Shown here: in pieces, positions 17,197-25,831 of the stretch
How positions within the stretch are numbered: position 1 is the stretch's first letter
Layout of the letters: every line of letters begins with the position of its first letter
Assembly (NCBI RefSeq): GCF_004521985.1
Contig: NZ_SBHZ01000020.1
Span: 1-64,000, forward strand
Direction of reading: 5' to 3'
Length of the DNA: 64,000 nucleotides
From: Ectopseudomonas khazarica
Lineage (GTDB): Bacteria; Pseudomonadota; Gammaproteobacteria; Pseudomonadales; Pseudomonadaceae
Made by a program: the position numbers and the translations under genes
The notes under the pieces: model-generated
Told to the model about the DNA's origin: nothing
Databases searched by the model: none
The model's input: the letters and a program-made list of their open reading frames with translations, nothing else

Positions 17197-17318
17197 GCGA
17201 CACGCGCCCGACCATTGCCTGGCTGGGCGCGTTAGATGGTGTGGTGAGACTACGGAGTCACAATTGCAACGATAGAATTTGCAAATGGGTCATATAGAGG
17301 GCATAGTCGCGCACTTAT

Positions 17319-17969
17319 ATGAATTCCCTCGACACGGTCGTGCCCATGCTGAAGCGCTTCGCACCCCTCGTGCCTGTTGCACTCACCCTGTTCCTCGCCG
17401 CCTGTGCGGGCCATACGCCGCAGCCGCAGAGCGGCGAAACCTCGGCCCGGCCCGTCGCCCCTGTACAGGCTCAGCAGAGCGAGCCGGCAGAGGATGACGT
17501 CGCCGCACTGGTCGATGACAAACCCTATGAAATGCCGCAGTTGGCCGACAGCCTGCTCGATCTCGGGCGTTCGCTGATCGGCACCCGCTATCGCTACGGC
17601 GGCACCTCGGTGCAGTCCGGTTTCGATTGCAGCGGTTTCGTCGGCTACCTGTTCCGCGAAGAAGTGGGTCTGGAGCTGCCGCGCTCCACCCGTGAGCTGA
17701 TCAAGCTGGATGCGCCCAAGGTGGCGCGTGCCGACCTGGAGCCGGGTGACCTGATCCTGTTCAACAACCGGGGGCGTGGTCGCGTCAGCCATGCCGGCAT
17801 CTACCTGGGCGATGACCAGTTCATCCACTCCAGCAGCAGCCGTAGCGGTGGCGTGCGCATCGACAGCCTGGACGACAGCTACTGGAAGCGCAGCTACATG
17901 GAGGCCAAGCGCGTGCTGGCGCTGGCTTCGACAGAAGACGAGCAGGCCTCGACCAAGGCCCATCCCTGA
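17319..17969 (+). CDS. NlpC/P60 family lipoprotein (peptidoglycan endopeptidase), copy 1
   Basis: Predicted outer-membrane lipoprotein that cleaves peptidoglycan peptide bonds, 216 residues from ATG 17319. The lipobox is LAAC, preceded by a hydrophobic helix. An in-frame ATG at 17346 (MLKRFAPL) gives a more typical signal peptide and may be the true start. The NlpC/P60 domain has the catalytic Cys in FDCSGFVGYLF, the His in GRVSHAGIYLG, and the third polar residue in FIHSSSS. It is a tandem paralogue of the next gene (shared RYGG, FDCSG, LPRSTREL and SHAGIY). Confidence 0.9.
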   Translation: MNSLDTVVPMLKRFAPLVPVALTLFLAACAGHTPQPQSGETSARPVAPVQAQQSEPAEDDVAALVDDKPYEMPQLADSLLDLGRSLIGTRYRYGGTSVQSGFDCSGFVGYLFREEVGLELPRSTRELIKLDAPKVARADLEPGDLILFNNRGRGRVSHAGIYLGDDQFIHSSSSRSGGVRIDSLDDSYWKRSYMEAKRVLALASTEDEQASTKAHP

Positions 17970-18051
17970 GGGGGCGGCGTAACCGCAGGGTTGCGCCACC
18001 ACGCCCGAGGCGGCAGAGTAGAGCCTGTCCAGGCTCAGGATCGCCTCGCTC

Positions 18052-18576
18052 ATGCCCGTCACGACCCGTGTTGCCCTCGTTTCCTTCGCGCTGCTGCTGA
18101 GTGCCTGCAGCAGCCACGCTCCCGCTCCCCAGCCCGTCTACATACCGCCAAGCGCTTCTTCGGCCTATCAGGGCGGTACCGAGGATGTCCTGTTTCGTGC
18201 GCTCGGCCTGGTCGGTACGCCTTACCGTTATGGCGGCAACACGCCCGAGGGCGGCTTCGATTGCAGTGGCCTGATCGGCTATGTCTACCGCGACGCCGCC
18301 GGGATCAGCCTGCCCCGCTCGACGCGTGAGCTCAGCGCTATGCGCACCCCCGATGTCCGCCGTGATGCCCTGCAAAGTGGCGACCTGGTGTTCTTCGCCA
18401 CCAACGGCGGGCGCAGCGTCAGTCATGCCGGCATCTATGTCGGCGAGGGGCGCTTCGTGCATGCGCCGTCCAGCGGCGGCACCGTGCGCCTGGACAGCCT
18501 CGACAACGTCTACTGGCAGCGTGTCTATCTGGATGCCAAGCGGGTCATCACGCCGGAGCTGGCGCACAACCCCTGA
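18052..18576 (+). CDS. NlpC/P60 family lipoprotein, copy 2
   Basis: Second peptidoglycan endopeptidase lipoprotein, 174 residues. It has a signal peptide with lipobox LLSAC, a short proline-rich linker, then the NlpC/P60 domain with catalytic Cys in FDCSGLIGYVY, His in SVSHAGIYVG and a late FVHAPSSGG. It lies 82 bases after its paralogue. The pair probably arose by tandem duplication, with the linker and C-terminal tail diverged. Their substrates may differ, but sequence alone does not show how. Confidence 0.9.
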   Translation: MPVTTRVALVSFALLLSACSSHAPAPQPVYIPPSASSAYQGGTEDVLFRALGLVGTPYRYGGNTPEGGFDCSGLIGYVYRDAAGISLPRSTRELSAMRTPDVRRDALQSGDLVFFATNGGRSVSHAGIYVGEGRFVHAPSSGGTVRLDSLDNVYWQRVYLDAKRVITPELAHNP

Positions 18577-18585
18577 CCCCTGCCA

Positions 18586-18906
18586 ATGGCCGATCCCATT
18601 CGTCTGCCGCCGCAGCCTGAAGCGTGCGAGCTTTGCGCTCGCCCTGTGGCCTTGACGCGCCATCATCTGATTCCCCGGGCGCTGCATGACAAGGCCTACG
18701 TACAGAAACGCTATCCCCGGCATGAGCGCATCAGCGCCACGCTGTGGGTCTGTCGCGCGTGCCATAACCAGATTCACCGCCTGTTCAGCGAAAAGGAGCT
18801 GGCACTGACCTATAACACTCGGGAAGCGTTGCTGGGCGACGAGCGCTTGCGCACCTTCGTCGAGTGGTTGGCGCGCAAGCCGGCAGGCTTCACGCCCAGG
18901 CACTGA
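18586..18906 (+). CDS. HNH endonuclease-like protein
   Basis: Small 106-residue protein with an HNH/zinc-ribbon core: CELCARP, TRHHLIPRALH and CRACHNQIHRLFSE provide two CxxC pairs and the catalytic-type histidines. Such stand-alone HNH proteins are common in bacteria, and the cellular role is usually not defined. ATG 18586 is nine bases after the NlpC stop, so it is probably on the same transcript. No toxin partner or restriction methylase is adjacent. Confidence 0.8.
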   Translation: MADPIRLPPQPEACELCARPVALTRHHLIPRALHDKAYVQKRYPRHERISATLWVCRACHNQIHRLFSEKELALTYNTREALLGDERLRTFVEWLARKPAGFTPRH

Positions 18907-18960
18907 GCAGCTTCGGCGTTGACGCGCAGGGCGGACAGCCTCTAACCTGCGCGCCTTGCT

Positions 18961-19145
18961 TCAGGTGCCCTGAATCGCCGCCAGCGGCGGTCGAGAGGGT
19001 GAAACAGGGAAGCCGGTTCCAATGCCGGCGCTGCCCCCGCAACGGTAGGTGAGTCGTACGCCGCCATAGGCCACTGTGCAGTGCACGGGAAGGCGCGGTG
19101 TTGAACCTTTGGTTCGCTCACGAGCCCGGAGACCGGCCTGTCGCA
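18961..19145 (+). ncRNA. Cobalamin riboswitch
   Basis: The core GAAACAGGGAAGCCGGT...GCTGCCCCCGCAACGGTA (19000-19047) and the B12 box AGCCCGGAGACCGGCCTG (19123-19140) are the conserved marks of the adenosylcobalamin riboswitch. It lies 190 bases before cobO and explains the 429-base gap from 18907 to 19335. Binding of the cofactor should stop expression of the cobalamin operon. Confidence 0.95.
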
Positions 19146-19180
19146 GTTTCACGGCATCGCGGAGGGCGTTGTCCGGCCAG

Positions 19181-19213
19181 CGCTCCGGTTGCACCGGGGC
19201 GTTCGTGTTTTCT
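19181..19213 (+). terminator. Expression-platform terminator of the cobalamin riboswitch
   Basis: CGCTCCGGT, loop TGC, ACCGGGGCG forms a 9-bp stem (one G-T pair), followed by a T-rich stretch at 19202-19213. It sits between the aptamer and cobO, so the switch most likely acts by premature termination. Confidence 0.7.
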
Positions 19214-19335
19214 GTCTTCCGCATGCCCGACCAGCCATTGGCGCCTGGATGGGACGTGCGCATCGTCGTCTCTTCTTCTGGTTGCCGTTCGCGCCGTGCA
19301 CGACCTTGCCGGCGCGTGATGTACAGGAGCAGAGC

Positions 19336-19947
19336 ATGAGCGAGTCCGTCGAACGTGATGAGCGCCACAAGGCGCGCATGCAGCGCAAGAAAGCCCTGAT
19401 CGACGAGAAGATCGCCCAGGCCCAGGACGAGTACGGTCTGCTGCTGGTGCACAGCGGCAACGGCAAGGGCAAGAGCAGCAGCGCCTTCGGCATGGTCGCC
19501 CGGGCCCTCGGGCATGGCATCAGGGTCGGCGTGGTGCAGTTCATCAAGGGCGCAGCCAGCACCGGGGAGGAAACCTTCTTCCGCCGTTTCCCCGAGGAAG
19601 TCAGCTATCACGTGATGGGCGAGGGGTTCACCTGGGAGACCCAGGACCGTCAGCGTGACATCGCCAAGGCGCAGGACGCCTGGAACGTGGCGCGGCGCCT
19701 GCTCGCCGACGAGTCCGTCGGCCTGGTGGTGCTGGACGAACTGAACATCGCCCTCAAGCACGGTTATCTCGACCTGCCCACGGTACTGGCCGATATCGAA
19801 GCCCGGCCACTGCTGCAGCATGTGGTGGTGACGGGGCGGGGCGCCTTGCCGGAGATGATCGAGGCCGCCGATACGGTCACCGAGATGAACCTGGTCAAGC
19901 ATGCGTTCAAGGCCGGGGTGAAGGCGCAGAAGGGCATCGAATTCTGA
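19336..19947 (+). CDS. cobO: Cob(I)yrinic acid a,c-diamide adenosyltransferase
   Basis: Adds the 5'-deoxyadenosyl group to the corrin cobalt, 203 residues (CobA/CobO type). The P-loop is HSGNGKGKSSSAFG, with the later motifs VVLDELNIALKHGYLD and VVVTGRGALP. ATG 19336 is chosen since AGGAG lies six bases upstream. Longer in-frame starts would cover the riboswitch. It is the first gene of a ten-gene cobalamin operon with mostly overlapping starts and stops. Confidence 0.95.
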   Translation: MSESVERDERHKARMQRKKALIDEKIAQAQDEYGLLLVHSGNGKGKSSSAFGMVARALGHGIRVGVVQFIKGAASTGEETFFRRFPEEVSYHVMGEGFTWETQDRQRDIAKAQDAWNVARRLLADESVGLVVLDELNIALKHGYLDLPTVLADIEARPLLQHVVVTGRGALPEMIEAADTVTEMNLVKHAFKAGVKAQKGIEF

Positions 19948-21239
19948 TGAGCGCACGTCAATGTCCGGCGCTGTTGATCGCCGCGCCGGCCTCCGGTCAG
20001 GGCAAGACCACCGTCACCGCTGCGCTGGCGCGCCTGCATACGCGCCAGGGGCGGCGGGTGCGGGTGTTCAAGTGCGGCCCGGACTTCCTCGACCCGATGA
20101 TCCATGCCCGTGCCAGCGGCGCGCCGGTGTACCAGCTCGACCTGGCCATGGTCGGCGAGGCCGAGAGTCGCCGCCTGTTGTGGCAGGCCGCCTGCGAAGC
20201 CGACCTGATCCTGATCGAAGGGGTGATGGGCCTGTTCGACGGCAAGCCCTCGGCGGCCGACCTGGCGCGTCACTTCGGCGTAGCGGTGCTGGCGGTGATC
20301 GATGGCGCCGCCATGGCGCAGACCTTCGGCGCACTGGCCCATGGCCTGGCCACCTTCCAACCGGACCTGCCGTTTGCCGGCGTGCTCGGCAACCGCGTCG
20401 CCAGCACGCGCCACGGCGAAATCCTGCGTGATGCCCTGCCGGAGACGATCCGCTGGTTCGGTGCCCTGCCGCGCAGCGCGGCGGTGGAGCTGCCCAGCCG
20501 CCACCTGGGGTTGGTGCAGGCCGCCGAGTTGGCCGATCTCGATGCCCGGCTGGATGCCGCCGCCGATGCCCTGGCGGCCAGTGCCGACGTCGATCTGCCG
20601 CCGTCAGTCAGCTTCGCCGCACCAGTGATCGATGAGCCAGGCCCCCTGCTTGCCGGCGTGCGCATCGGCGTGGCGCGGGACGCGGCATTCGCCTTCCTGT
20701 ACCAGGCCAACCTCGACCTGTTGCAGGCGCTGGGCGCCGAGCTGCACTACTTCTCGCCGCTCGCCGACAGCGCCTTGCCCGAGGTGGACAGCCTCTACCT
20801 GCCAGGTGGCTACCCCGAGCTGTACCTGGCCGAGCTGGAAGCCAACCAGGCCATGGCGGCGGCGATTCGTGCCCATCATCAGGCCGGCAAGCCGCTGCTC
20901 GCCGAATGCGGCGGCATGCTCTACCTGCTCGACGAGCTGCGTGACAAGCAGGGCGCCAGTGGCCGCATGCTCGGCCTGCTTGCCGGCAGCGCGGCCCTGC
21001 AGCCGCGCCTGACCGCGCTGGCGTTGCAGGAGGTCGAGCTGGCGGAAGGCCTGCTGCGCGGCCACACCTATCACCACTCACGGCTGGACAGCCCGCTCAC
21101 GCCGCACGCGCAGGCGCGCTGCCCGAACGGCAAGCCGGTGGCCGAGGCGGTCTACCGGCTCGGCCGGCTCACCGCCAGCTACATCCATTTCTACCTGCCA
21201 TCCAATCCGGAGGCGGCCGCCGCGCTGTTGCGTCCATGA
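19947..21239 (+). CDS. cobB: Cobyrinate/hydrogenobyrinate a,c-diamide synthase
   Basis: ATP- and glutamine-dependent amidation of the a and c side chains of the corrin ring, 430 residues. The N-terminal ATPase has AAPASGQGKTTVTAALARLH. The C-terminal class I amidotransferase has the nucleophile motif LLAECGGMLYL and the terminal TASYIHFYLPSN histidine site. The ATG lies inside the cobO stop (TGATG). The product feeds the adenosyltransferase and cobyric acid synthase in the same operon. Confidence 0.95.
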   Translation: MSARQCPALLIAAPASGQGKTTVTAALARLHTRQGRRVRVFKCGPDFLDPMIHARASGAPVYQLDLAMVGEAESRRLLWQAACEADLILIEGVMGLFDGKPSAADLARHFGVAVLAVIDGAAMAQTFGALAHGLATFQPDLPFAGVLGNRVASTRHGEILRDALPETIRWFGALPRSAAVELPSRHLGLVQAAELADLDARLDAAADALAASADVDLPPSVSFAAPVIDEPGPLLAGVRIGVARDAAFAFLYQANLDLLQALGAELHYFSPLADSALPEVDSLYLPGGYPELYLAELEANQAMAAAIRAHHQAGKPLLAECGGMLYLLDELRDKQGASGRMLGLLAGSAALQPRLTALALQEVELAEGLLRGHTYHHSRLDSPLTPHAQARCPNGKPVAEAVYRLGRLTASYIHFYLPSNPEAAAALLRP

Positions 21240-21889
21240 GCGATCACGCCTTCTCTGCGCTGGAGCGTGCGGCGGTGTACCGTGCCATTGGCGAGCGCCG
21301 TGACATGCGCCACTTCGCCGGTGGCCAGGTGCCGCCCGAGGTGCTGGCACGCCTGCTGGAGGCCGCGCACCACGCGCCCAGCGTCGGCCTGATGCAGCCC
21401 TGGCGCTTCCTGCGCATCAGCGATCCGCAGCTGCGCCAGCAGGCGCATGAACTGGTGGAGGCGGAGCGGGTGCGTACCGCCGAAGCCCTGGGCGAGCGCT
21501 CGGACGCGTTCATGCGCCTGAAGGTCGAGGGCATTCGTGACTGTGCCGAGCTGCTCGCGGTAGCGCTGATGGACGGCCGCGAGAAGCACATCTTCGGGCG
21601 ACGCACCTTGCCGGAAATGGACATGGCCTCGGTCGCCTGCGCCATCCAGAACCTGTGGCTGGCGGCACGCGCCGAAGGCCTGGGGCTGGGCTGGGTGTCG
21701 CTGTTCGATCCCGCTGCGCTGGCCGAGCTGCTGGGCATGCCCGCAGGCAGCAAGCCGGTCGCGCTGCTGTGCCTGGGACCGGTCGAGGCGTTCTATGAAA
21801 AGCCCATGCTGGTGGAGCAGGGCTGGGCGACGCCGCGACCACTGGCGGAGCTGTTGTTCGAGAACCGTTGGGGTGTCCGTGGTGACTGA
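21236..21889 (+). CDS. bluB: 5,6-dimethylbenzimidazole synthase BluB
   Basis: Flavin-destroying nitroreductase-fold enzyme that makes the lower ligand DMB from reduced FMN and oxygen, 217 residues. Supporting sequence: ERRDMRHFAGGQVPPEVL at the N-terminus, EAAHHAPSVGLMQPWRF for FMN and GLGWVSLFDPAAL late in the fold, all typical of BluB. It overlaps cobB by four bases. The presence of bluB means the organism can make its own DMB under aerobic conditions. Confidence 0.93.
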   Translation: MSDHAFSALERAAVYRAIGERRDMRHFAGGQVPPEVLARLLEAAHHAPSVGLMQPWRFLRISDPQLRQQAHELVEAERVRTAEALGERSDAFMRLKVEGIRDCAELLAVALMDGREKHIFGRRTLPEMDMASVACAIQNLWLAARAEGLGLGWVSLFDPAALAELLGMPAGSKPVALLCLGPVEAFYEKPMLVEQGWATPRPLAELLFENRWGVRGD

Positions 21890-21892
21890 GCG

Positions 21893-22801
21893 ATGAGCCT
21901 GGCCCTGATCATCTGCGCGGGCGTTGCTCTGGATGCCGCCCTGGGCGAGCCACGCCGGGCGCATCCGCTGGTTGCCTTCGGGCGCCTGGCCAGCCGCCTC
22001 GAACAGCGTTTCAATCCGGCCGGCGGCGGCTGGCGCAGTCACGGTGTCACGGCCTGGTGCCTGGCGGTGCTGCCGTTGACACTGCTCACCTGGCTGCTGA
22101 CCCAGGTGACCTCCCTGGCATGGGCGGTGGATATCTTCGCGCTGTACTTCGCCCTCGGGCTGCGCAGCCTGTACGAGCATGCGCTGCCGGTGGCGCAGGC
22201 GCTGCGCCTGGGTGACCTGCCGCTCGCGCGTGAACGCGTCGGCTGGATGGTCAGCCGCAACACCGCCGCGCTGGATGCGACGGGCGTGGCGCGCGCCGGT
22301 ACCGAATCGGTCCTGGAGAATGGTTCCGACGCGGTCTTCGCCGCCCTGTTCTGGTTCATCGTCGCGGGGGCGCCCGGCGTCGTGCTGTATCGCCTGAGCA
22401 ATACGCTCGATGCCATGTGGGGCTATCGCAACGAGCGCTTCGAGCGTTTCGGCTGGGCCGCCGCGAAGATCGACGACGTCCTCAACTACATCCCGGCGCG
22501 CCTGGTGGCGCTGACCTACGCACTGCTCGGCAACGTGGCCCTGGCGCTGCGCTGCTGGCGTCGACAGGCGCCGATGTGGGACAGTCCCAATGCTGGCCCG
22601 GTGATGGCGTCGGGGGCTGGCAGCCTGGGCGTCAGCCTGGGCGGTGCGGCGGAGTATCACGGCGAGGTGCATGAGCGTCCACGACTGGGCGAGGGGCCGG
22701 CTCCGCGAGCGCGAGATATCGAGCGGGCGATGAATCGGGTCGTTGCCGGCGTAGCGCTGTGGCTACTGTGCCTGATGCTGTGGGAGGTAGGGATTGCTTG
22801 A
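21893..22801 (+). CDS. cobD: Adenosylcobinamide-phosphate synthase CobD/CbiB
   Basis: Inner membrane enzyme that attaches the aminopropanol (or its phosphate) to cobyric acid, 302 residues. It has several membrane segments and the motifs GVALDAALGEPRRAHPLVAFG, RAGTESVLENGSDAVFAALFW and NAGPVMASGAGSLGVSLGG. Only three bases separate it from bluB, and its end overlaps cobC by eight bases. The symbol cobD follows the Pseudomonas naming (cbiB elsewhere). Confidence 0.95.
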   Translation: MSLALIICAGVALDAALGEPRRAHPLVAFGRLASRLEQRFNPAGGGWRSHGVTAWCLAVLPLTLLTWLLTQVTSLAWAVDIFALYFALGLRSLYEHALPVAQALRLGDLPLARERVGWMVSRNTAALDATGVARAGTESVLENGSDAVFAALFWFIVAGAPGVVLYRLSNTLDAMWGYRNERFERFGWAAAKIDDVLNYIPARLVALTYALLGNVALALRCWRRQAPMWDSPNAGPVMASGAGSLGVSLGGAAEYHGEVHERPRLGEGPAPRARDIERAMNRVVAGVALWLLCLMLWEVGIA

Positions 22802-23804
22802 GCATGGTGGTCGGCTGCGCGCAGCGGCGCAGCGTTACGGGATTGCCCTGGAAGACTGGCTGGACCTGTCGACCGGTGTGGCGCCCTATGGCTGGGAGTT
22901 GCCCGCCGTGCCCGGTTCTGCCTGGGCGCGGCTGCCTGAGGTGAACGATGGCCTGGAGCAGGCGGCGCGCGACTACTACGGTGCCGCCAGCCTGCTGCCG
23001 GTGGCGGGGTCGCAGGCGGCGATCCAGGCCCTGCCGCGTCTGCGCAAGCCAGGCAATGTCGGCATTCTGGCCCCCACCTATGCCGAGCATGCGGCGGCCT
23101 GGCGACGCGAAGGGCATCGCATCACCAGGCTCAGCGAGGGTTCGGTGCACCGCGCCCTGCCGCAGCTCGATGTGCTGCTGCTGGTCAACCCGAACAACCC
23201 GACGGGGCGCCTGATCGAACCGGCGCGCCTGCTCGACTGGCATGACCAGCTGGCCGAGCGCGGCGGCTGGCTGGTGGTCGACGAAGCCTTCATGGATTGC
23301 ACCCCACAGCACAGCCTGGCGGCGTACAGCGACATGCCGGGGCTGATCCTGTTGCGCTCGTTCGGCAAGTTCTTCGGCCTGGCCGGCCTGCGCCTGGGGT
23401 TCGTGCTCGCGGCGCAGGCGCTGCTGGACGAGCTGGAAAACCTGCTCGGTCCCTGGGCGGTCAGCGGCCCGGCGCGTAGCGTGGCCCTGACGCTGCTCAA
23501 CGACCATGAGGGCCAGCGCCGCCAGCGCGAACGCCTGCAGGTCGACGGCGAGCGCCTGGCCGCGTTGCTGCGCGATTGCGGCATGCCGCCAACCGGCGGC
23601 TCGGCGCTGTTCCAGTTCTGCTGCACGCGGCGGGCGGTGCCCTGTGCCGAGCTGCTGGCGCGGCGCGGCATCCTGGTGCGCCTGTTCGCCGAGCTGGACA
23701 GCCTGCGCTTCGGTCTGCCGGCGGACGAGTGTGGCTGGCAGCGCCTGGAGCAGGGCCTGCTGGAGTGCGCGCCGATGCTGGCCAATCTCGAGGAGACGCC
23801 CTGA
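22794..23804 (+). CDS. cobC: Threonine-phosphate decarboxylase
   Basis: PLP enzyme making (R)-1-amino-2-propanol phosphate for the corrin side chain, 336 residues, aminotransferase class I fold. The start is a TTG at 22794 (MLEHGGRLRAAAQRYG), with GGGAGG seven bases upstream. This is the family N-terminus. The PLP lysine is in SFGKFFGLAGLRLGF, and the substrate motif is NPNNPTG. It overlaps the preceding membrane synthase and abuts cobQ, which fits channelled side-chain assembly. Confidence 0.92.
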   Translation: MLEHGGRLRAAAQRYGIALEDWLDLSTGVAPYGWELPAVPGSAWARLPEVNDGLEQAARDYYGAASLLPVAGSQAAIQALPRLRKPGNVGILAPTYAEHAAAWRREGHRITRLSEGSVHRALPQLDVLLLVNPNNPTGRLIEPARLLDWHDQLAERGGWLVVDEAFMDCTPQHSLAAYSDMPGLILLRSFGKFFGLAGLRLGFVLAAQALLDELENLLGPWAVSGPARSVALTLLNDHEGQRRQRERLQVDGERLAALLRDCGMPPTGGSALFQFCCTRRAVPCAELLARRGILVRLFAELDSLRFGLPADECGWQRLEQGLLECAPMLANLEETP

Positions 23805-25255
23805 TGACCACGCTGATGGTGCAGGGCACCACGTCCGATGCCGGCAAGAGCACGCTGGTCACCGCCCTGTGCCGCTGGGCGCGGCGTCAGGGCGTCGCCG
23901 TGGTGCCGTTCAAACCGCAGAACATGGCGCTCAACTCGGCGGTGACCGCCGACGGTGGCGAGATCGGCCGGGCGCAGGCCGTGCAGGCCCAGGCCGCCGG
24001 GTTGGCGCCGCATACCGACATGAATCCGGTGTTGCTCAAGCCCAACAGCGACATGGGCGCCCAGGTGATCATCCACGGGCGTGCCATCGGCAACATGCAG
24101 GCGCTGAGCTACCACGGCTACAAGCCGGTGGCCATGGCGGCGGTACTGGAGTCCCATGCGCGGCTGGTCGAGGGCTACCGACTGGTACTGGTCGAGGGGG
24201 CCGGCTCGCCGGCAGAAATCAACCTGCGTGCCGGTGACATCGCCAACATGGGCTTTGCCGAAGCGGTGGATTGCCCGGTGATCCTCATCGCCGATATCGA
24301 CAAGGGCGGCGTGTTCGCCCATCTGGTCGGCACCCTGGAGCTGCTCAGTGCCAGCGAGCAGGCGCGGGTCAAGGGCTTCGTGATCAATCGTTTTCGTGGC
24401 GACATCGCCTTGCTCAAGCCGGGGCTGGACTGGCTGGAGCAGCGCACCGGCAAACCGGTGCTCGGCGTGCTGCCGTACCTGATGGACTTCCACCTGGAAG
24501 CCGAGGACGCCGTCGACACCCGCCAGCAGCGCAAGAACGAACAGGCCCTGCGCGTCGTGGTGCCGGTGCTGCCGCGCATCAGCAATCACACCGATTTCGA
24601 TCCGTTGCGCCTGCATCCGCAGGTGCAGCTGAGCTTCGTCGGGCCGGGGCAGGCGATACCGCCGGCCGACCTGATCATTCTGCCCGGCTCCAAGAGCGTG
24701 CGCGCCGATCTGGCGCGGTTGCGCGAGCAGGGTTGGGATGCGGCCATCGCCCGGCACCTGCGCTACGGCGGCAAGCTGCTGGGCATCTGCGGCGGGTTGC
24801 AGATGCTCGGCCGGCAGATCCATGACCCGCATGGCCTCGAGGGTGCCGCTGGCAGCAGCGACGGCCTCGCCCTGCTGGATTTCGAGACGCTGCTGGAGTC
24901 GGAGAAACAGCTGCGCAACGTACGTGGCCAGCTGTGCCTGGAGCAGGCCGAGGTCAGTGGCTACGAAATCCATGCCGGGGTCAGCCGGGGGCCGGGACTC
25001 AACGGTGCCGTGCGGCTCGAGGACGGGCGCGACGACGGGGGGCTGAGCGCCGATGGACAAGTCCTCGGCACCTACCTGCATGGCCTGTTCGAACAGCCGG
25101 CGGCATTCGCGGCGCTGTTGCGCTGGGCCGGCCTGCGCGACGTGCAGCACGTGGATTACCAGGCCCTGCGCGAGCGTGACATCGAACGCCTGGCCGACCA
25201 GGTGGAGCAGCACCTGGATAGCGCCAGGCTCAGGGCATTGTGCGGCCTGGAGTAG
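23804..25255 (+). CDS. cobQ: Cobyric acid synthase
   Basis: Glutamine-dependent amidation of side chains b, d, e and g, 483 residues. The N-terminal dethiobiotin-synthetase-like ATPase has MVQGTTSDAGKSTLVTAL and KPQNMALNSAVT. The C-terminal amidotransferase has the nucleophile in LGICGGLQMLG and the motif GYEIHAGVSRG. ATG 23804 overlaps the cobC stop by one base. An upstream in-frame extension to 23576 lies inside cobC and is discarded. Confidence 0.96.
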   Translation: MTTLMVQGTTSDAGKSTLVTALCRWARRQGVAVVPFKPQNMALNSAVTADGGEIGRAQAVQAQAAGLAPHTDMNPVLLKPNSDMGAQVIIHGRAIGNMQALSYHGYKPVAMAAVLESHARLVEGYRLVLVEGAGSPAEINLRAGDIANMGFAEAVDCPVILIADIDKGGVFAHLVGTLELLSASEQARVKGFVINRFRGDIALLKPGLDWLEQRTGKPVLGVLPYLMDFHLEAEDAVDTRQQRKNEQALRVVVPVLPRISNHTDFDPLRLHPQVQLSFVGPGQAIPPADLIILPGSKSVRADLARLREQGWDAAIARHLRYGGKLLGICGGLQMLGRQIHDPHGLEGAAGSSDGLALLDFETLLESEKQLRNVRGQLCLEQAEVSGYEIHAGVSRGPGLNGAVRLEDGRDDGGLSADGQVLGTYLHGLFEQPAAFAALLRWAGLRDVQHVDYQALRERDIERLADQVEQHLDSARLRALCGLE

Positions 25256-25309
25256 GGCCGCGCGGCAGAGCTATTGAATGGTGCGCAGCGCGCACCTTAC
25301 GGAGTGGAA

Positions 25310-25831
25310 ATGCTTGAACTGATCCTCGGCGGCGCCCGGTCCGGCAAGAGCCGCCTGGCCGAGAAACTGGCCGACGAGTCGGGCCTGGAGGTGGTCTACG
25401 TCGCCACCAGCCAGGCGCTCGATGGCGAGATGACGGCGCGCGTCGCCGAGCACCGGGCGCGTCGGCCTGGGCACTGGGCCCTGGTCGAGGAGCCGCTGGC
25501 GCTGGCCCGCGTGCTGCGCGAGCAGGCGGCGCCGAATCGTTGCCTGCTGGTGGATTGCCTGACGCTGTGGCTGACCAACCTGCTGCTGCTCGAGGATACG
25601 CAGCGGCTGACGGCCGAGCGCGAGGCGCTGCTGGCCTGCATCGGGCAGTTGCCTGGGCGCATCCTGCTGGTCAGCAACGAAAGCGGATTGGGGGTGGTGC
25701 CGCTGGGTGAGCTGACCCGCCGCTATGTCGATGAAGCCGGCTGGCTGCACCAGGCGCTGGCCGAGCGCAGCCAGCGCGTGGTCTTCACCGTGGCCGGCCT
25801 GCCCATGGTTCTGAAGGGGGAAGCGCTATGA
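25310..25831 (+). CDS. cobU: Adenosylcobinamide kinase/guanylyltransferase
   Basis: Bifunctional enzyme that phosphorylates adenosylcobinamide and transfers GMP to give AdoCbi-GDP, 173 residues. The P-loop is LILGGARSGKSRLAEKLA, and the guanylylation region has VAEHRARRPGHWALVEEP plus VDCLTLWLTNLLL. A GGAG lies nine bases before ATG 25310. This is the only gene in the operon with a clear spacer (54 bases) before it. It is called cobP in some Pseudomonas annotations. Confidence 0.95.
   Translation: MLELILGGARSGKSRLAEKLADESGLEVVYVATSQALDGEMTARVAEHRARRPGHWALVEEPLALARVLREQAAPNRCLLVDCLTLWLTNLLLLEDTQRLTAEREALLACIGQLPGRILLVSNESGLGVVPLGELTRRYVDEAGWLHQALAERSQRVVFTVAGLPMVLKGEAL

Noticed and set aside
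17276..17285. ATTTGCAAAT palindrome before the NlpC lipoprotein
   Set aside because: It is short, AT-rich and sits in an ordinary promoter region; such a 10-bp palindrome can occur by chance.
18586..18906. HNH protein as a toxin or restriction enzyme
   Set aside because: No immunity, antitoxin or methylase gene is adjacent, and it follows a lipoprotein gene closely, so I kept a neutral name.
23078..25213. A 711-codon minus-strand frame over cobC and cobQ
   Set aside because: Shadow frame across two genes with clear domain motifs; no SD or recognised domain.
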